From NCBI RefSeq assembly GCF_028623165.1, contig NZ_CP117768.1, positions 1,550,001 to 1,614,000 on the forward strand: 64,000 nucleotides of DNA, read 5' to 3'. Every line of letters starts with the position of its first letter. Positions within the stretch are counted from its first letter, which is position 1. The position numbers were made by a program, and so were the translations under genes. The stretch is from Nostoc sp. UHCC 0926 (lineage in GTDB: Bacteria; Cyanobacteriota; Cyanobacteriia; Cyanobacteriales; Nostocaceae). This document shows, one piece after another, positions 47,162-55,646 of the stretch. A model generated the notes under the pieces. That model had not been told where the DNA came from. It was given only the letters and a program-made list of their open reading frames with translations, and did no database searches.

Positions 47162-47755
47162 ATGGCTGCAACAAGCAACTTCCAAGATTCCGAAGTCAGA
47201 CTGTTAAAGATATATAAGCTTGCCCCGGCTTGGGAGAACGAACAAGTAGTGTTTGGTGCTGCACGACCTGGATACACTAACAATAAGGTTCAAGATTGGA
47301 TAGAATTCATGAAGTATCAAGATATCAAGCGAGTTTGCTGCCTTCTTCCTGATCAACAGCTAGCTTATTACTCTGAACTTCTGGATACATACAAACAGGA
47401 ATTTGGTAATCAGCTAGTTTGTTGGGCACCAATTGCAGATTTCCATCTATCTGATTTAGAAACCCTCACACAGAAAATACTTCCTTTCTTAATAGAAGCA
47501 GATAAACAAAATGAGAAAGTTGTAGTCCACTGCTCTGGTGGAATTGGACGTACTGGACATGTCTTAGCAGCATGGCTAGTTAGTGTCCGAGGATTATCAA
47601 ATCAAGCTGCAATAACTGCTGTCAGAAGAACAGGTAGAAATCCTTATGAGGCTGCGATCGCGGCTGTGTTAAAAGGCAGAAATCCTTGGAAAGTTGTAAA
47701 AGAACTTGATATACTTCTGAATGATTGCCGTCTAGAAGTGCATAAAGGATCTTGA
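47162..47755 (+). CDS. Protein-tyrosine/dual-specificity phosphatase family protein
   Basis: About 197 residues with the cysteine-phosphatase active site VVHCSGGIGRTGH (HCxxGxGRTG) near residue 125, a plausible general-acid Asp in APIADFHLSD, and the tail VRRTGRNPYEAAIAAVLKGR. ATG 47162 (MAATSNFQ) is preferred; a longer frame to 47069 adds non-family residues. Substrate could be phosphotyrosine protein, polyphosphate or a small phosphate ester. It faces the antitoxin-like gene convergently. Confidence 0.8.
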   Translation: MAATSNFQDSEVRLLKIYKLAPAWENEQVVFGAARPGYTNNKVQDWIEFMKYQDIKRVCCLLPDQQLAYYSELLDTYKQEFGNQLVCWAPIADFHLSDLETLTQKILPFLIEADKQNEKVVVHCSGGIGRTGHVLAAWLVSVRGLSNQAAITAVRRTGRNPYEAAIAAVLKGRNPWKVVKELDILLNDCRLEVHKGS

Positions 47756-47784
47756 GTTTGCTATTATCCTATTTAATCGGTATT

Positions 47785-48039
47785 TCATGAATCGGCTGGC
47801 AGATTATACTTGCGACGCTGCTCGTCAGCAAAATCATCAAATGAACGGAATCTACCCGCTTCAAAGTCTTCTAATCCTTGCTGAATACCCTTAATAGCTG
47901 CTTCTGAGTCTTCTACCTCCCACTCTAGGACAGCCTCTAGCAATTGTGCTGCAACGAAACTAACATCTTGTCCTTGCTGTGCAGCTTTCTCGCGCAGTCG
48001 TGCTTCTAACTCTGCGCTAAGGGAAACAACGATCGCCAT
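47785..48039 (-). CDS. Antitoxin-like small protein, toxin partner not seen
   Basis: An 84-residue protein: a beta-strand start (MAIVVSLSAELEARLREKAA), helical middle, and an acidic C-terminal part GIQQGLEDFEAGRFRSFDDF that is common in ParD/RHH-type antitoxins of RelE/ParE modules. The partner toxin would normally follow on the same strand, but the DNA there belongs to the convergent phosphatase. I infer an orphan antitoxin. Confidence 0.6.
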   Translation of the reverse strand: MAIVVSLSAELEARLREKAAQQGQDVSFVAAQLLEAVLEWEVEDSEAAIKGIQQGLEDFEAGRFRSFDDFADEQRRKYNLPADS

Positions 48040-48100
48040 AATCGGATATTTTGTGGAAGGTTTATAGATATGATTTTATTTCAGAATATCTGATAAAGCT

Positions 48101-48128
48101 GCGTAGCCGTAGCCAGCCGTAGGCATCG
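48101..48128. repeat. 29-bp repeat copy (28 bp here)
   Basis: GCGTAGCCGTAGCCAGCC ... GGCATCGC, located between the antitoxin-like gene and the DUF4926 gene. Confidence 0.75.
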
Positions 48129-48144
48129 CTCTGGGCACAACAAC

Positions 48145-48393
48145 TTATGCTGTCACCATTGGCCTTACTGAATCAGGGGATGCTGGCTCAAAATGTAACA
48201 CCATAATTTGCTCTGGGCGTAAACCGACAGATTCATAAGTGCGGCCGTTGCGATCGCTAAATTCAACTTCATATGCAGCACCATCGGCTAATAATTCTAC
48301 TACTGTGCCAACTTGGCCACGGTACAAGTTGTATTCAGGCAAATCAACTGTCAGTGCTACTATATCGAGCAACTTAATTGTACTTTTAGTCAT
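48145..48393 (-). CDS. DUF4926 small protein
   Basis: An 82-residue protein with VALTVDLPEYNLYRGQVGTV, then AAYEVEFSDRNGRTYESVGL and RPEQIM. This is the DUF4926 pattern, an SH3-like small beta fold. In cyanobacteria it frequently pairs with a DUF6883 gene, and the remains of one lie 20 bases upstream on the same strand. The pair is often suspected to be a toxin/antitoxin-like module, but its action is not known. Confidence 0.75.
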   Translation of the reverse strand: MTKSTIKLLDIVALTVDLPEYNLYRGQVGTVVELLADGAAYEVEFSDRNGRTYESVGLRPEQIMVLHFEPASPDSVRPMVTA

Positions 48394-48412
48394 CTTCTAT
48401 CACTTCCAGATA

Positions 48413-48650
48413 TTACAGAGGATAACAGGTTGTTAATCTTAGGACATCAGAACCTTCTTCGATAATCCAAGCACTGCGAACGAGCGTACTTTGATTTTGC
48501 CATTCAAAAGTGAAATCTAGAGCATAGCGTTGTCTAAATTCATCGCGCCGTCCCAATTTAATCTCTTTTAAAAGAATCTGGCGCAATTCCTCAGCATTGT
48601 CTAGCGTCATACCCAAGATTCATAAAAAGCGTGAACTTGGATAAGTAGTT
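48413..48650 (-). pseudogene. DUF6883-like protein, N-terminally truncated and frameshifted
   Basis: The C-terminal 66 residues are recognisable: LGMTLDNAEELRQILLKEIK, FRQRYALDFTFEWQNQSTLV and RSAWIIEEGSDVLRLTTCYP. The preceding codons (IQVHAFYES) are in another frame, and the N-terminal half of the usual domain is absent. The break coincides with the end of the AT-rich HEPN-like gene, whose stop lies within a few bases. Family name from memory. Confidence 0.5.
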
Positions 48651-48651
48651 T

Positions 48652-49812
48652 TCACCACCTGGAAAATTGATTTGGTTTTACAGACCAATTTAACCATTGC
48701 TCTAAAATATCGGAGATCCGCGCAATCTGAAAATCCACTTGTTCATCTATTTTTTCAAATTTTTCTCCCTCGAAAAAGTACTCAACTAAGTTTTTTAAAT
48801 TAAGTCCGTTATAAAGTATAATATCGGATAAACTTTGAACTTGATAATGTACTAATATGTTTCTTAATATTTTTTTAGATGTGATTTTCTTGAGTTCATT
48901 ATTATTGATAATGCTCTGAAAATATTTTTTAGAATGTTCAGTAAATACGTTCTTGGGATAGCAATAGTTATGTAGCTTTTTTAAGCTCGAAGCCAAATGA
49001 TAAAGCGTAATAAACTTTAACTTAAATAAAGTCTCGGGCAATCCTGAGACAAGTTTTGTCATGATATGTCTAAGAAAATTTGTTGTTGATAGAAATAATA
49101 ACAGACTAAAATTAATTGATATAGTATCAGAGCCGTTAAATACTGAGGAAAAGAATTCTGCTGAATTAAAATCTTTGTAACCAAGCTGATTCTCTTGAAT
49201 TGTGTAATCAAAGCTATTAGCCTTGATGGGAGTGAATTCAGTCAAGTTACTTAGCCATACTAAGTAACTTCCAAGTTGTTTACTAATAGAAAATAGCAAT
49301 TTTTCAAGACTCGCTGTCACATCTGTATTAATTTCTGATAAATTTTTTTTTGCTAAACCAGTAAAAAGTAGTCCTGTATGTGTTGAACCAATAATATGAC
49401 CATCATAAGCGAAAATTCCTAAGTCGGGTGGCAAAGCTCTTTTTAATGAAGATAAAGAACCTTTATGCCTATTAATGTGCCATTCTTTATGAAAATCAGA
49501 AATCAAATCTAGCAATTCAAACACACCAGCTACTTGATTACTTGTGTCATCGAAAAACTTCATTCGCATTCGAGATTGACGTAGTATTTGAATATATTCT
49601 ACTGACAAAGTATTTGCGTAATCTGGAAATTTATTTTGAATATACTTGTATGTTTCAATTGTAAATAATGATAAATATGGCAAAAGTCCAAAAATTAAAA
49701 TATATGCTGATTTTTCTTTACAGATTTTTGATATTAATTCCAGATAAAAACCTGCATCGTTCTTAATTGAATTAAGTTCAAAATATAGCGTTGCTGAATT
49801 ATTATCTGGCAT
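48652..49812 (-). CDS. Uncharacterised AT-rich protein with a HEPN-like motif
   Basis: A 386-residue protein I do not recognise. It is mostly helical, with a hydrophobic patch near residue 45 (LIFGLLPYLSLFTIETYKYI), an internal GHIIGSTHTGLLFTGLAKKN segment, and, near residue 315, KILRNILVHYQVQSL. RNILVH fits the Rx4H pattern of HEPN ribonucleases. The base composition is much more AT-rich than its neighbours, suggesting transfer. It sits next to an antitoxin-like gene and a DUF4926/DUF6883 module. Function is open; a stress or anti-phage effector is one possibility and is inference. Confidence 0.55.
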   Translation of the reverse strand: MPDNNSATLYFELNSIKNDAGFYLELISKICKEKSAYILIFGLLPYLSLFTIETYKYIQNKFPDYANTLSVEYIQILRQSRMRMKFFDDTSNQVAGVFELLDLISDFHKEWHINRHKGSLSSLKRALPPDLGIFAYDGHIIGSTHTGLLFTGLAKKNLSEINTDVTASLEKLLFSISKQLGSYLVWLSNLTEFTPIKANSFDYTIQENQLGYKDFNSAEFFSSVFNGSDTISINFSLLLFLSTTNFLRHIMTKLVSGLPETLFKLKFITLYHLASSLKKLHNYCYPKNVFTEHSKKYFQSIINNNELKKITSKKILRNILVHYQVQSLSDIILYNGLNLKNLVEYFFEGEKFEKIDEQVDFQIARISDILEQWLNWSVKPNQFSRW

Positions 49813-50324
49813 TAACTTTAGTTCTTCTGTTTAGTTTATGATGTATAAAAAATAAGTTTAACCGCACTTGCAATAGCGCACAGTTAAATACAAAGAAATT
49901 AAATAAGCTCGTCGGTTGCAACGATAGTTAATTTCATGCATTTAAGCGATTGTAGCAAAAATTATAAGTATAATTATACACTTATTTGTTTTAATAATGT
50001 TTTTAATCATGGGGGTTGTAGTTTTCGCAGCCCTCTGGATGCAATTTAGCGTGAAAATTTTCCCAAACCCAAATTCAGTCGCAAGTCGTCAAATTTCAGT
50101 GCATTACGAAGTTGAGGATTTTGAACAAGATATAAAGAACTTACTGACGATGGGTAGACTGCGATCGCTGTCAGTTATACTTCGCCCATCAATAACCTCG
50201 CCGCTACTCTCCTGTGTTTGTTTTTACTCTGATTCAAATTTCCGCCAGAAGTCTATTGACTTCAAACAAATATATTGAGAAGCTAATAGTTAGTTTAACT
50301 AATTAATGCTGGTGTATCAAACTT
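49813..50324. other. Intergenic region with an imperfect palindrome
   Basis: About 510 bases. ATAAGTATAATTATACACTTAT approx. (49964-49985, one mismatch pair) is a 22-bp palindrome in the divergent spacer and could be an operator. An open frame at 49997-50278 has no recognisable domain. Confidence 0.35.
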
Positions 50325-51176
50325 GTGACAATACTGACGGGAAAAATAAATCGATCGCAACCTCCAAGCGAGTCAAAACCGCTGATTTTGGAAACTCAGG
50401 GACTCACACGCCGTTTTGGCAAGTTAACGGCTGTTAATAACCTGAGCATATCTGTGGAACAGGGCGAAGTATTTGGGCTGCTTGGGCCCAATGGGGCAGG
50501 GAAAAGTACAGTTATTAAGATGTTGACAACCTTGCTACCTGCCAGCGCAGGGAAAGCAACTCTGGCTGGCTATGATGTGACTCGTCAACCTAATCCTGTG
50601 AGACGAGCTATCGGCTATGTCCCCCAGGCGCTCTCTGCTGATGGTAGTCTCACGGGTTACGAAAATCTCTTAATCTTCGCCAAGCTGTATGGAATACCTG
50701 CCAAAGGACGCGATCGCCGCATCTATGAGATTCTAGAATACATGGGTTTGCAAGATGCGGCGCAGCGCTTGGTACGAAACTACTCTGGTGGGATGATTCG
50801 CAAGCTGGAAATCGGCGTATCAGTTCTGCATCAACCCAAAATTTTGTTTCTGGATGAGCCGACTGTCGGACTAGATCCCATCGCTCGAACTCAAGTATGG
50901 CAACTTGTGCTACAACTCTGTGCTGATTACGGCACAACTATATTTTTAACAACCCACTTTTTAGAAGAAGCGGACAGCTTATGTAACCGAGTGGCGATTA
51001 TGCGACAAGGTGAAGTCGTAATTACAGGCACACCAAGCGATTTAAAAGCTTCTTTAGATAAACCAAACGCAACTTTGGATGATGTCTTTATTTACTATAC
51101 AGGTGACCAGTTAACATCAGGAGTCAACTACCGTGACACAGCAAGAACCAGACGTACTGCTCAACGGTTGGGTTAA
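50325..51176 (+). CDS. ABC transporter ATP-binding protein (ABC-2 exporter, DrrA-like)
   Basis: A 283-residue ATPase subunit. Walker A GLLGPNGAGKSTVIK near residue 53, Q-loop VPQALSADGSLTGYEN, signature NYSGGMIRKLEIG, Walker B ILFLDEPTVGLD and H-switch TTHFLEE. This is the daunorubicin-resistance-like class that powers ABC-2 exporters. GTG start at 50325. It overlaps the permease gene by 44 bases, so the two are translated together. Exported compound unknown; the following MarR and MFS genes hint at drug or metabolite efflux. Confidence 0.9.
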   Translation: MTILTGKINRSQPPSESKPLILETQGLTRRFGKLTAVNNLSISVEQGEVFGLLGPNGAGKSTVIKMLTTLLPASAGKATLAGYDVTRQPNPVRRAIGYVPQALSADGSLTGYENLLIFAKLYGIPAKGRDRRIYEILEYMGLQDAAQRLVRNYSGGMIRKLEIGVSVLHQPKILFLDEPTVGLDPIARTQVWQLVLQLCADYGTTIFLTTHFLEEADSLCNRVAIMRQGEVVITGTPSDLKASLDKPNATLDDVFIYYTGDQLTSGVNYRDTARTRRTAQRLG

Positions 51177-51987
51177 AGCACCACCTACTGTCCGAGCCAA
51201 TCTGATCTCTGCAATTAAAGAGCTAGTTACGAAAACCCTAGCGATCGCGGAGTTGGAAGTGCGTAAACTCCGCCACGATCCCACTGATTTAGTAGTCAGA
51301 TCAGTGCAACCGTCATTATGGTTGCTGATTTTTGGGCAAGTTTTCTCCAAAATTCGGGGAATTCCGACAGGGAACTTACCATATTTAGACTTCATGGCTG
51401 CTGGCATTCTCGCTCAAAGCGTGTTGAATGTAGCTATTTTCACCGGTGGAATGACACTAATTTGGGAGCGAGATTTAGGGATTGTCCATAAATTCCTTGC
51501 TAGTCCTACACCTCGTTTAGCAATGGTCTTGGGCAAAGCTCTAGCATGTGGGGTACGGTGCTTATCACAGGTAGCAGTAATTTATGTATTGTCTTTTGTC
51601 TTAGGTGTAAAATTAAATCCCCATCCTCTAGCTTTTGGGCAAGTGCTACTGATAGTCATGCTGGGGGGAGCTTGCTTTTGTCTTTTTTCATTAATTATTG
51701 GCTGTTTGGCAAAAACCAGAGAGCGGATGACCGGAATTGGACAAATGTTAACCATGCCGTTGTTTTTTGCCAGCAATGCTATTTATCCGATTTCAATCAT
51801 GCCTGACTGGTTAAAGTTTATTTCCCACTTGAATCCCTTAACTTATCAGGTTGACGCCTTACGCAGCGCAATGCTAGTGGATGGAATCAGCGTCTATGGC
51901 TTTGGTTTAGATTTGGCAATTCTCTTATTAACATTAATAATCTTAGCGATTATCGGTGGACGACTTTATCCACGGGTAGCAATGTAA
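51133..51987 (+). CDS. ABC-2 type permease
   Basis: A 284-residue membrane protein with about six helices, the partner of the ATPase upstream. Typical ABC-2 features: DLVVRSVQPSLWLLIFGQVF, LPYLDFMAAGILAQSVLN, WERDLGIVHKFLASPTPR, and FFASNAIYPISIMPDWLKF near the C-terminus. GTG start, 44-bp overlap with the ATPase. Its last 36 codons are duplicated immediately downstream (51993-52100). Confidence 0.9.
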   Translation: MTQQEPDVLLNGWVKAPPTVRANLISAIKELVTKTLAIAELEVRKLRHDPTDLVVRSVQPSLWLLIFGQVFSKIRGIPTGNLPYLDFMAAGILAQSVLNVAIFTGGMTLIWERDLGIVHKFLASPTPRLAMVLGKALACGVRCLSQVAVIYVLSFVLGVKLNPHPLAFGQVLLIVMLGGACFCLFSLIIGCLAKTRERMTGIGQMLTMPLFFASNAIYPISIMPDWLKFISHLNPLTYQVDALRSAMLVDGISVYGFGLDLAILLLTLIILAIIGGRLYPRVAM

Positions 51988-51992
51988 TCCGT

Positions 51993-52100
51993 AATGGAAC
52001 TAGCATCTATGACTTTGGTCTGGATTGTACAATTCTCTTATTAACATTAATAATCTTAGCCATCATTGGTGGAAAACTTGATCCACGGGTGGCGATGTAA
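51993..52100 (+). pseudogene. Tandem duplicate of the permease 3' end
   Basis: About 108 bases repeat the last part of the permease gene, including the run ATTCTCTTATTAACATTAAT, and end in the same stop. The copy reads NGTSIYDFGLDCTILLLTLI to DPRVAM and has changed at several codons. It separates the permease from the MarR gene and is not itself a gene. Confidence 0.85.
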
Positions 52101-52119
52101 TCAGGAGAACAACAAGCCC

Positions 52120-52593
52120 ATGACCTTGGATAAACCTACTCAAGGTACAACTTCCGAAGAATGTGCCGCTAGGGTAATGGACACAGTTCCATTAATGATG
52201 CGGTTTATCCGAGCGGATATGCGTGCCCACAGTGCCGCCTTTTTATCTATACCTCAGTTGCGATCGCTAGCATTTATCAACCGCAATCCTGGTGCTTCAT
52301 TATCTGATTTGGCAGAGCATTTAGGTGTCACCTCTGCCACAGCATCAGCAACCATAGAACGCTTGGTACAACGCGACTTTGTGCAACGCATAGCTCATCC
52401 TCAAGAGCGGCGGCGGGTGCTGCTCAATTTGACTGAAGATGGAAAACACCATCTGAAGCAATCCCAAGATCAAACTCGCGCTCATATTAGCGACCTGCTG
52501 AAAGGTCTTACACAAGAGCAAATTTCCAACATTGAAGAAGGCTTAACTCTACTAAAAAATGTCTTCGAGAAAACCGAACTCAAATCCCCATAA
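52120..52593 (+). CDS. MarR-family transcriptional regulator
   Basis: About 157 residues with a winged helix: SIPQLRSLAFINRNPGASLS, LAEHLGVTSATASATIERLV as the recognition region, then the wing RIAHPQERRRVLLNLTEDG, and a dimerisation tail. The ATG at 52120 has AGGAG 15 bases upstream; the longer frame to 52066 is inside the duplicated permease tail. It overlaps the MFS gene by 35 bases. It likely controls this exporter cluster in response to an effector. Confidence 0.9.
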   Translation: MTLDKPTQGTTSEECAARVMDTVPLMMRFIRADMRAHSAAFLSIPQLRSLAFINRNPGASLSDLAEHLGVTSATASATIERLVQRDFVQRIAHPQERRRVLLNLTEDGKHHLKQSQDQTRAHISDLLKGLTQEQISNIEEGLTLLKNVFEKTELKSP

Positions 52594-53827
52594 ATCTGAG
52601 GTTGTACAGCACGATCCCTTTGCGGCCTTGAAGTTTCGAGACTATCGGCTATTTACCATTGGACGCCTGGTGCTGTCCATAGGGTCGCAAATGCAAACTG
52701 TAGCTATCGGCTGGGAACTCTATGAGCGGACTAACTCAGCTATCGTTCTAGGTGGTGTAGGATTAGCGCAAGTCTTGCCGATGATTGCTCTCACCTTAAT
52801 TGCCGGAGATGTGGCCGATCGCCGCGATCGCAAACTCATCATGTTACTGTCAGTGATGTTGCTAGCTCTCTGCTCGCTGGCTTTAGCAGTGCTTTCCTAT
52901 ACTCAAGGTGCAATTTTTCTAATTTACGCCTGCTTGGTATTAACAGGTGTCGCTAGGGCGTTCTCTAGACCTGCTAGTGATGCTCTGATGTGGCAGTTGA
53001 TACCTGTCAGTGTGTTTACGAATGCAGCTACTTGGAATAGTAGTAGCTTTCAGTTAGCCGCTGTGATTGGCCCTACCTTAGGGGGATTCGGCATCGCTTT
53101 GCTAGGAAGTGCTACAGGCGTATATGTGCTAGCAGCGATCGCCGCATTGCTGTGTTTTATTTTAACGCTGGCGATTAAAGAGCAAAAAGGTATTCGCTCA
53201 ACTGAGCCAATTTCATTCAAAGCCCTGTCAGCTGGTGCTAAGTTTGTTTGGCAGAATCACTTGATTTTAGCAGCGATTACATTGGATATGTTTGCTGTAT
53301 TGTTGGGTGGTGCGATCGCACTCCTACCGATTTTTGCCAAAGATATTTTACATGTGGGGCCAGTGGAATTGGGATATCTACAGGCAGCCAACTCCATCGG
53401 TGCTTTGACTATGGCGATTACCCTAGCGTATTTACCACCGTTACGCAAAGCAGGCCCAGCCTTATTGTGGTCAGTGGTTGGTTTTGGCGTTGTGACAATT
53501 ATCTTTGGGCTTTCTCGTTCCTTTTGGCTATCTATGTTGATGCTGACCCTTGGTGGCGCACTGGATAGTATTAGCGTTGTCATTCGCCATACATTAGTTC
53601 AAATCAGAACTCCAGATCATTTGCGTGGTCGGGTTGCTGCTATTAATAGCGTGTTTATTAGTGCCTCGAATGAGTTAGGGGGCTTTGAGTCAGGCTTGAC
53701 TGCTGCATTGTTTGGCCCGGTGATTTCGGTTGTGGGTGGTGGAATTGGCACAATTGTAGTAGTGATTGCTACAGCTATGATTTGGCCGGGAATTCGGAAG
53801 TTAGGGGCTTTGCAGGAGTATAAATAG
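52559..53827 (+). CDS. MFS efflux transporter (EntS/MFS_3-like)
   Basis: A 422-residue 12-helix major facilitator. The start FAALKFRDYRLFTIGRLVLS, the loop-2/3 signature GDVADRRDRKLIM, and the second-half DHLRGRVAAINSVFI with SASNELGGFESG are typical of the MFS_3 group that includes the enterobactin exporter EntS. It overlaps the MarR gene by 35 bases, so they are co-transcribed. Substrate unknown; a siderophore or toxic compound is plausible but unproven. Confidence 0.9.
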   Translation: MSSRKPNSNPHKSEVVQHDPFAALKFRDYRLFTIGRLVLSIGSQMQTVAIGWELYERTNSAIVLGGVGLAQVLPMIALTLIAGDVADRRDRKLIMLLSVMLLALCSLALAVLSYTQGAIFLIYACLVLTGVARAFSRPASDALMWQLIPVSVFTNAATWNSSSFQLAAVIGPTLGGFGIALLGSATGVYVLAAIAALLCFILTLAIKEQKGIRSTEPISFKALSAGAKFVWQNHLILAAITLDMFAVLLGGAIALLPIFAKDILHVGPVELGYLQAANSIGALTMAITLAYLPPLRKAGPALLWSVVGFGVVTIIFGLSRSFWLSMLMLTLGGALDSISVVIRHTLVQIRTPDHLRGRVAAINSVFISASNELGGFESGLTAALFGPVISVVGGGIGTIVVVIATAMIWPGIRKLGALQEYK

Positions 53828-53858
53828 AAGTACTTATCTATTTATATAAATTGCATTC

Positions 53859-54097
53859 TATAGCAATCCGATTTAATTTTTGAAAAAATCTAAGTATACG
53901 TAGGGGAGCCAGCCGCGTGGGCGGGTTTCCCGACTTGAGCGGACTGGCGTTGTGTTAGAACGGAGTCCGTAACGCACCAAAAACTTCGGGGTGCGTTACC
54001 CTTTGCTAACACAACGCCAGTTGCAATCAACCAGGAAACCTCCGCAAGGCACTGGCTCCCCTACGGATATTTCCAAAATCAAATATGAGTCCTATAT
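53859..54097. mobile_element. MITE-like element, GTAGGGGAGCCAG family, copy 2
   Basis: About 239 bp, same orientation, length and ends as 31535-31771 (ATTTAATTTTTGAAAAAAT ... AAAATCAAATATGAG). The outer edge also carries TATAGCAATCC, the end of another family. Sits 30 bases after the MFS gene. Confidence 0.8.
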
Positions 54098-54201
54098 CAG
54101 CCAAAAAACGCCTTCAAAAGACAGAATTTTTTCAATATAAAAAGGAAAATGGTAGTATCAGATGATCAAGTTATAGCCACTATCAAATCTTACATAGATA
54201 A

Positions 54202-54269
54202 CAAAAATTCCACCCCAGCAAGAGATAACAATCAGAATATCGTAGCTTTTGCATAGGGTGGGATTTTTG
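54202..54269 (-). terminator. Hairpin downstream of the repeat-protein gene
   Basis: CAAAAATTCCACCC (54202-54215) pairs with GGGTGGGATTTTTG (54256-54269), with T-runs on both strands and a 40-base loop. It is about 100 bases past the stop of the 54369 gene. Confidence 0.55.
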
Positions 54270-54368
54270 TTTAGCGAAAGTAGCACATCGGGTAATTAAA
54301 AGGTAGAAAAACCCAGAGTTTTGGGATAATATCTAACTTCAATTGCCTTGAAAGTTATGCAATTGGCA

Positions 54369-54752
54369 CTAAGCAATCGGGAAACCACCGTTACTAGCAC
54401 CAAAATTTGGTAAACTGCCATTAGCTGAACTACCTAAATTGATGCTGCCTTCATTTGGAATTCCATACTTAGCAAAGTCGAAGGTGTTAGACGTTGGGAT
54501 CACAGAGCTACCCAAATTAAAGCTGCCTTCTTTTGGAATACCATACTTAGTAGGGTCAAAGCTGCCTTCTTTTGGAATACCATACTTAGCAGGGTCAAAG
54601 CTGCCTTCTTTTGGAATACCATACTTATCAAAGTCGAAGCTGTTAGCCGTTGGGATGCCAAAAGCGCCTCCAGGTGCGAACGGATCGCTAAGATTGCTAG
54701 CCTGACTACCACCAAGGGAGTTACCAAAAACAGAATTTGCATCAGATGCCAT
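54369..54752 (-). CDS. Small protein with 13-residue tandem repeats
   Basis: A 127-residue protein of low complexity rich in Gly, Ser, Asn, Phe and Pro. Three adjacent units of KYGIPKEGSFDPA/T type (39-bp DNA repeats) follow a start MASDANSVFGNSLGGSQASN, and a fourth related unit is FAKYGIPNEGSINLG. There is no cysteine, no signal peptide and no membrane helix. A perfect AGGAGG precedes the ATG at the right distance, so it should be well translated. I do not recognise it. It could be a structural repeat protein, or a precursor peptide with repeated cores; the latter is speculation as no maturation gene is adjacent. Confidence 0.6.
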   Translation of the reverse strand: MASDANSVFGNSLGGSQASNLSDPFAPGGAFGIPTANSFDFDKYGIPKEGSFDPAKYGIPKEGSFDPTKYGIPKEGSFNLGSSVIPTSNTFDFAKYGIPNEGSINLGSSANGSLPNFGASNGGFPIA

Positions 54753-55218
54753 TAGATTTAATCCTCCTATTAGGATATAAATTTTGCTTCATTAATAAAT
54801 TTCCAGAAAGCACAATTTAGCTTCCTTGGTAGCTTTTTTTTTGTTTTTTTTATTGCTAATCTTGAGATTTCTCGACTGAATTACAGAGTGTTTTGATGAA
54901 ATTTACTGACTAAAAAAACCTGTAATTAACACTCCTTATGTCAATAAATATATAAAACTTAATTTATTTTTACAATGAAAAATCTTTAGATGCTGGTGTC
55001 AAATCTTTAGATACTTTTACTACTGAAATTTGCCGGGAAAGATCATTTAAATTGGTATCAATCGGGCTTGACAAATGGACATAACAAATAATAATAATAA
55101 AATAATGCTACTTTTAAAACTTCAAGAAGCAGATTGCTCTTATACCTCAAACAGTGTCTGGAGAAGGGGAGTGGTAAACCTATTCCTTACCTCTTTCAGA
55201 ATTTGCAACCTAAACTTG
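54753..55218. other. Long AT-rich leader region of the repeat-protein gene
   Basis: Very AT-rich DNA with a T-run near 54835. A 60-codon open frame at 55075-55257 overlaps the recN fragment and looks accidental. Confidence 0.35.
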
Positions 55219-55500
55219 TTAAGTTTGTTCCCCACGACGGTGGTTAGCAGCTTGTAATAACAGAGATTCTGCAAAGACGATCGCATTTGCAAATTTCTCA
55301 CCAGCTAACTACGCTAGTTCTTCCCAGCGAGTGGTTAAATTATCCAAGGTAGTAACTCTTACAACGGTACGCTGCTCGCTCGGCGTTGCCATTGTTAGCT
55401 TTTTTACCTTTGCCTTGATTATATAGTTTGCTTATCCATACGGAAATGACGGTCAGCCATTGCAACAACTAAAAGCTGGTGGGTACACAAGATGTATAAC
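55219..55500 (-). pseudogene. recN: Displaced 3' fragment of recN
   Basis: About 280 bases align with the 3' end of the genuine recN at 62690-62950 with many point changes (for example TTAGCAGCTTGTAATAACAG in both, and GCCATTGTTAGCTTTTTTAC in both). Stops and shifts break the frame. It ends about 60 bases from the left end of the IS605-type element. Confidence 0.85.
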
Positions 55501-55646
55501 ACAATCCCAATTGCTAGCTGATATACGTTAGCTAATGCGAGAAACACAGGTGTTGAACGTATCGCGGCAGTCCCTACCCTCAATGTACTCATAGGGTAGG
55601 GATCGGAGCGGGTTATTGGAATGAAGTGGAAATAACCAATCCATAT

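Noticed and set aside
49997-50278. 93-codon frame upstream of the ABC ATPase
   Set aside because: No family features; a hydrophobic start alone is not enough and there is no ribosome site.
54439-54742. Frames antisense to or shifted within the 13-residue repeat gene
   Set aside because: Shadows of the 39-bp repeats, whose period keeps every frame open; the minus-strand frame with AGGAGG is the credible one.
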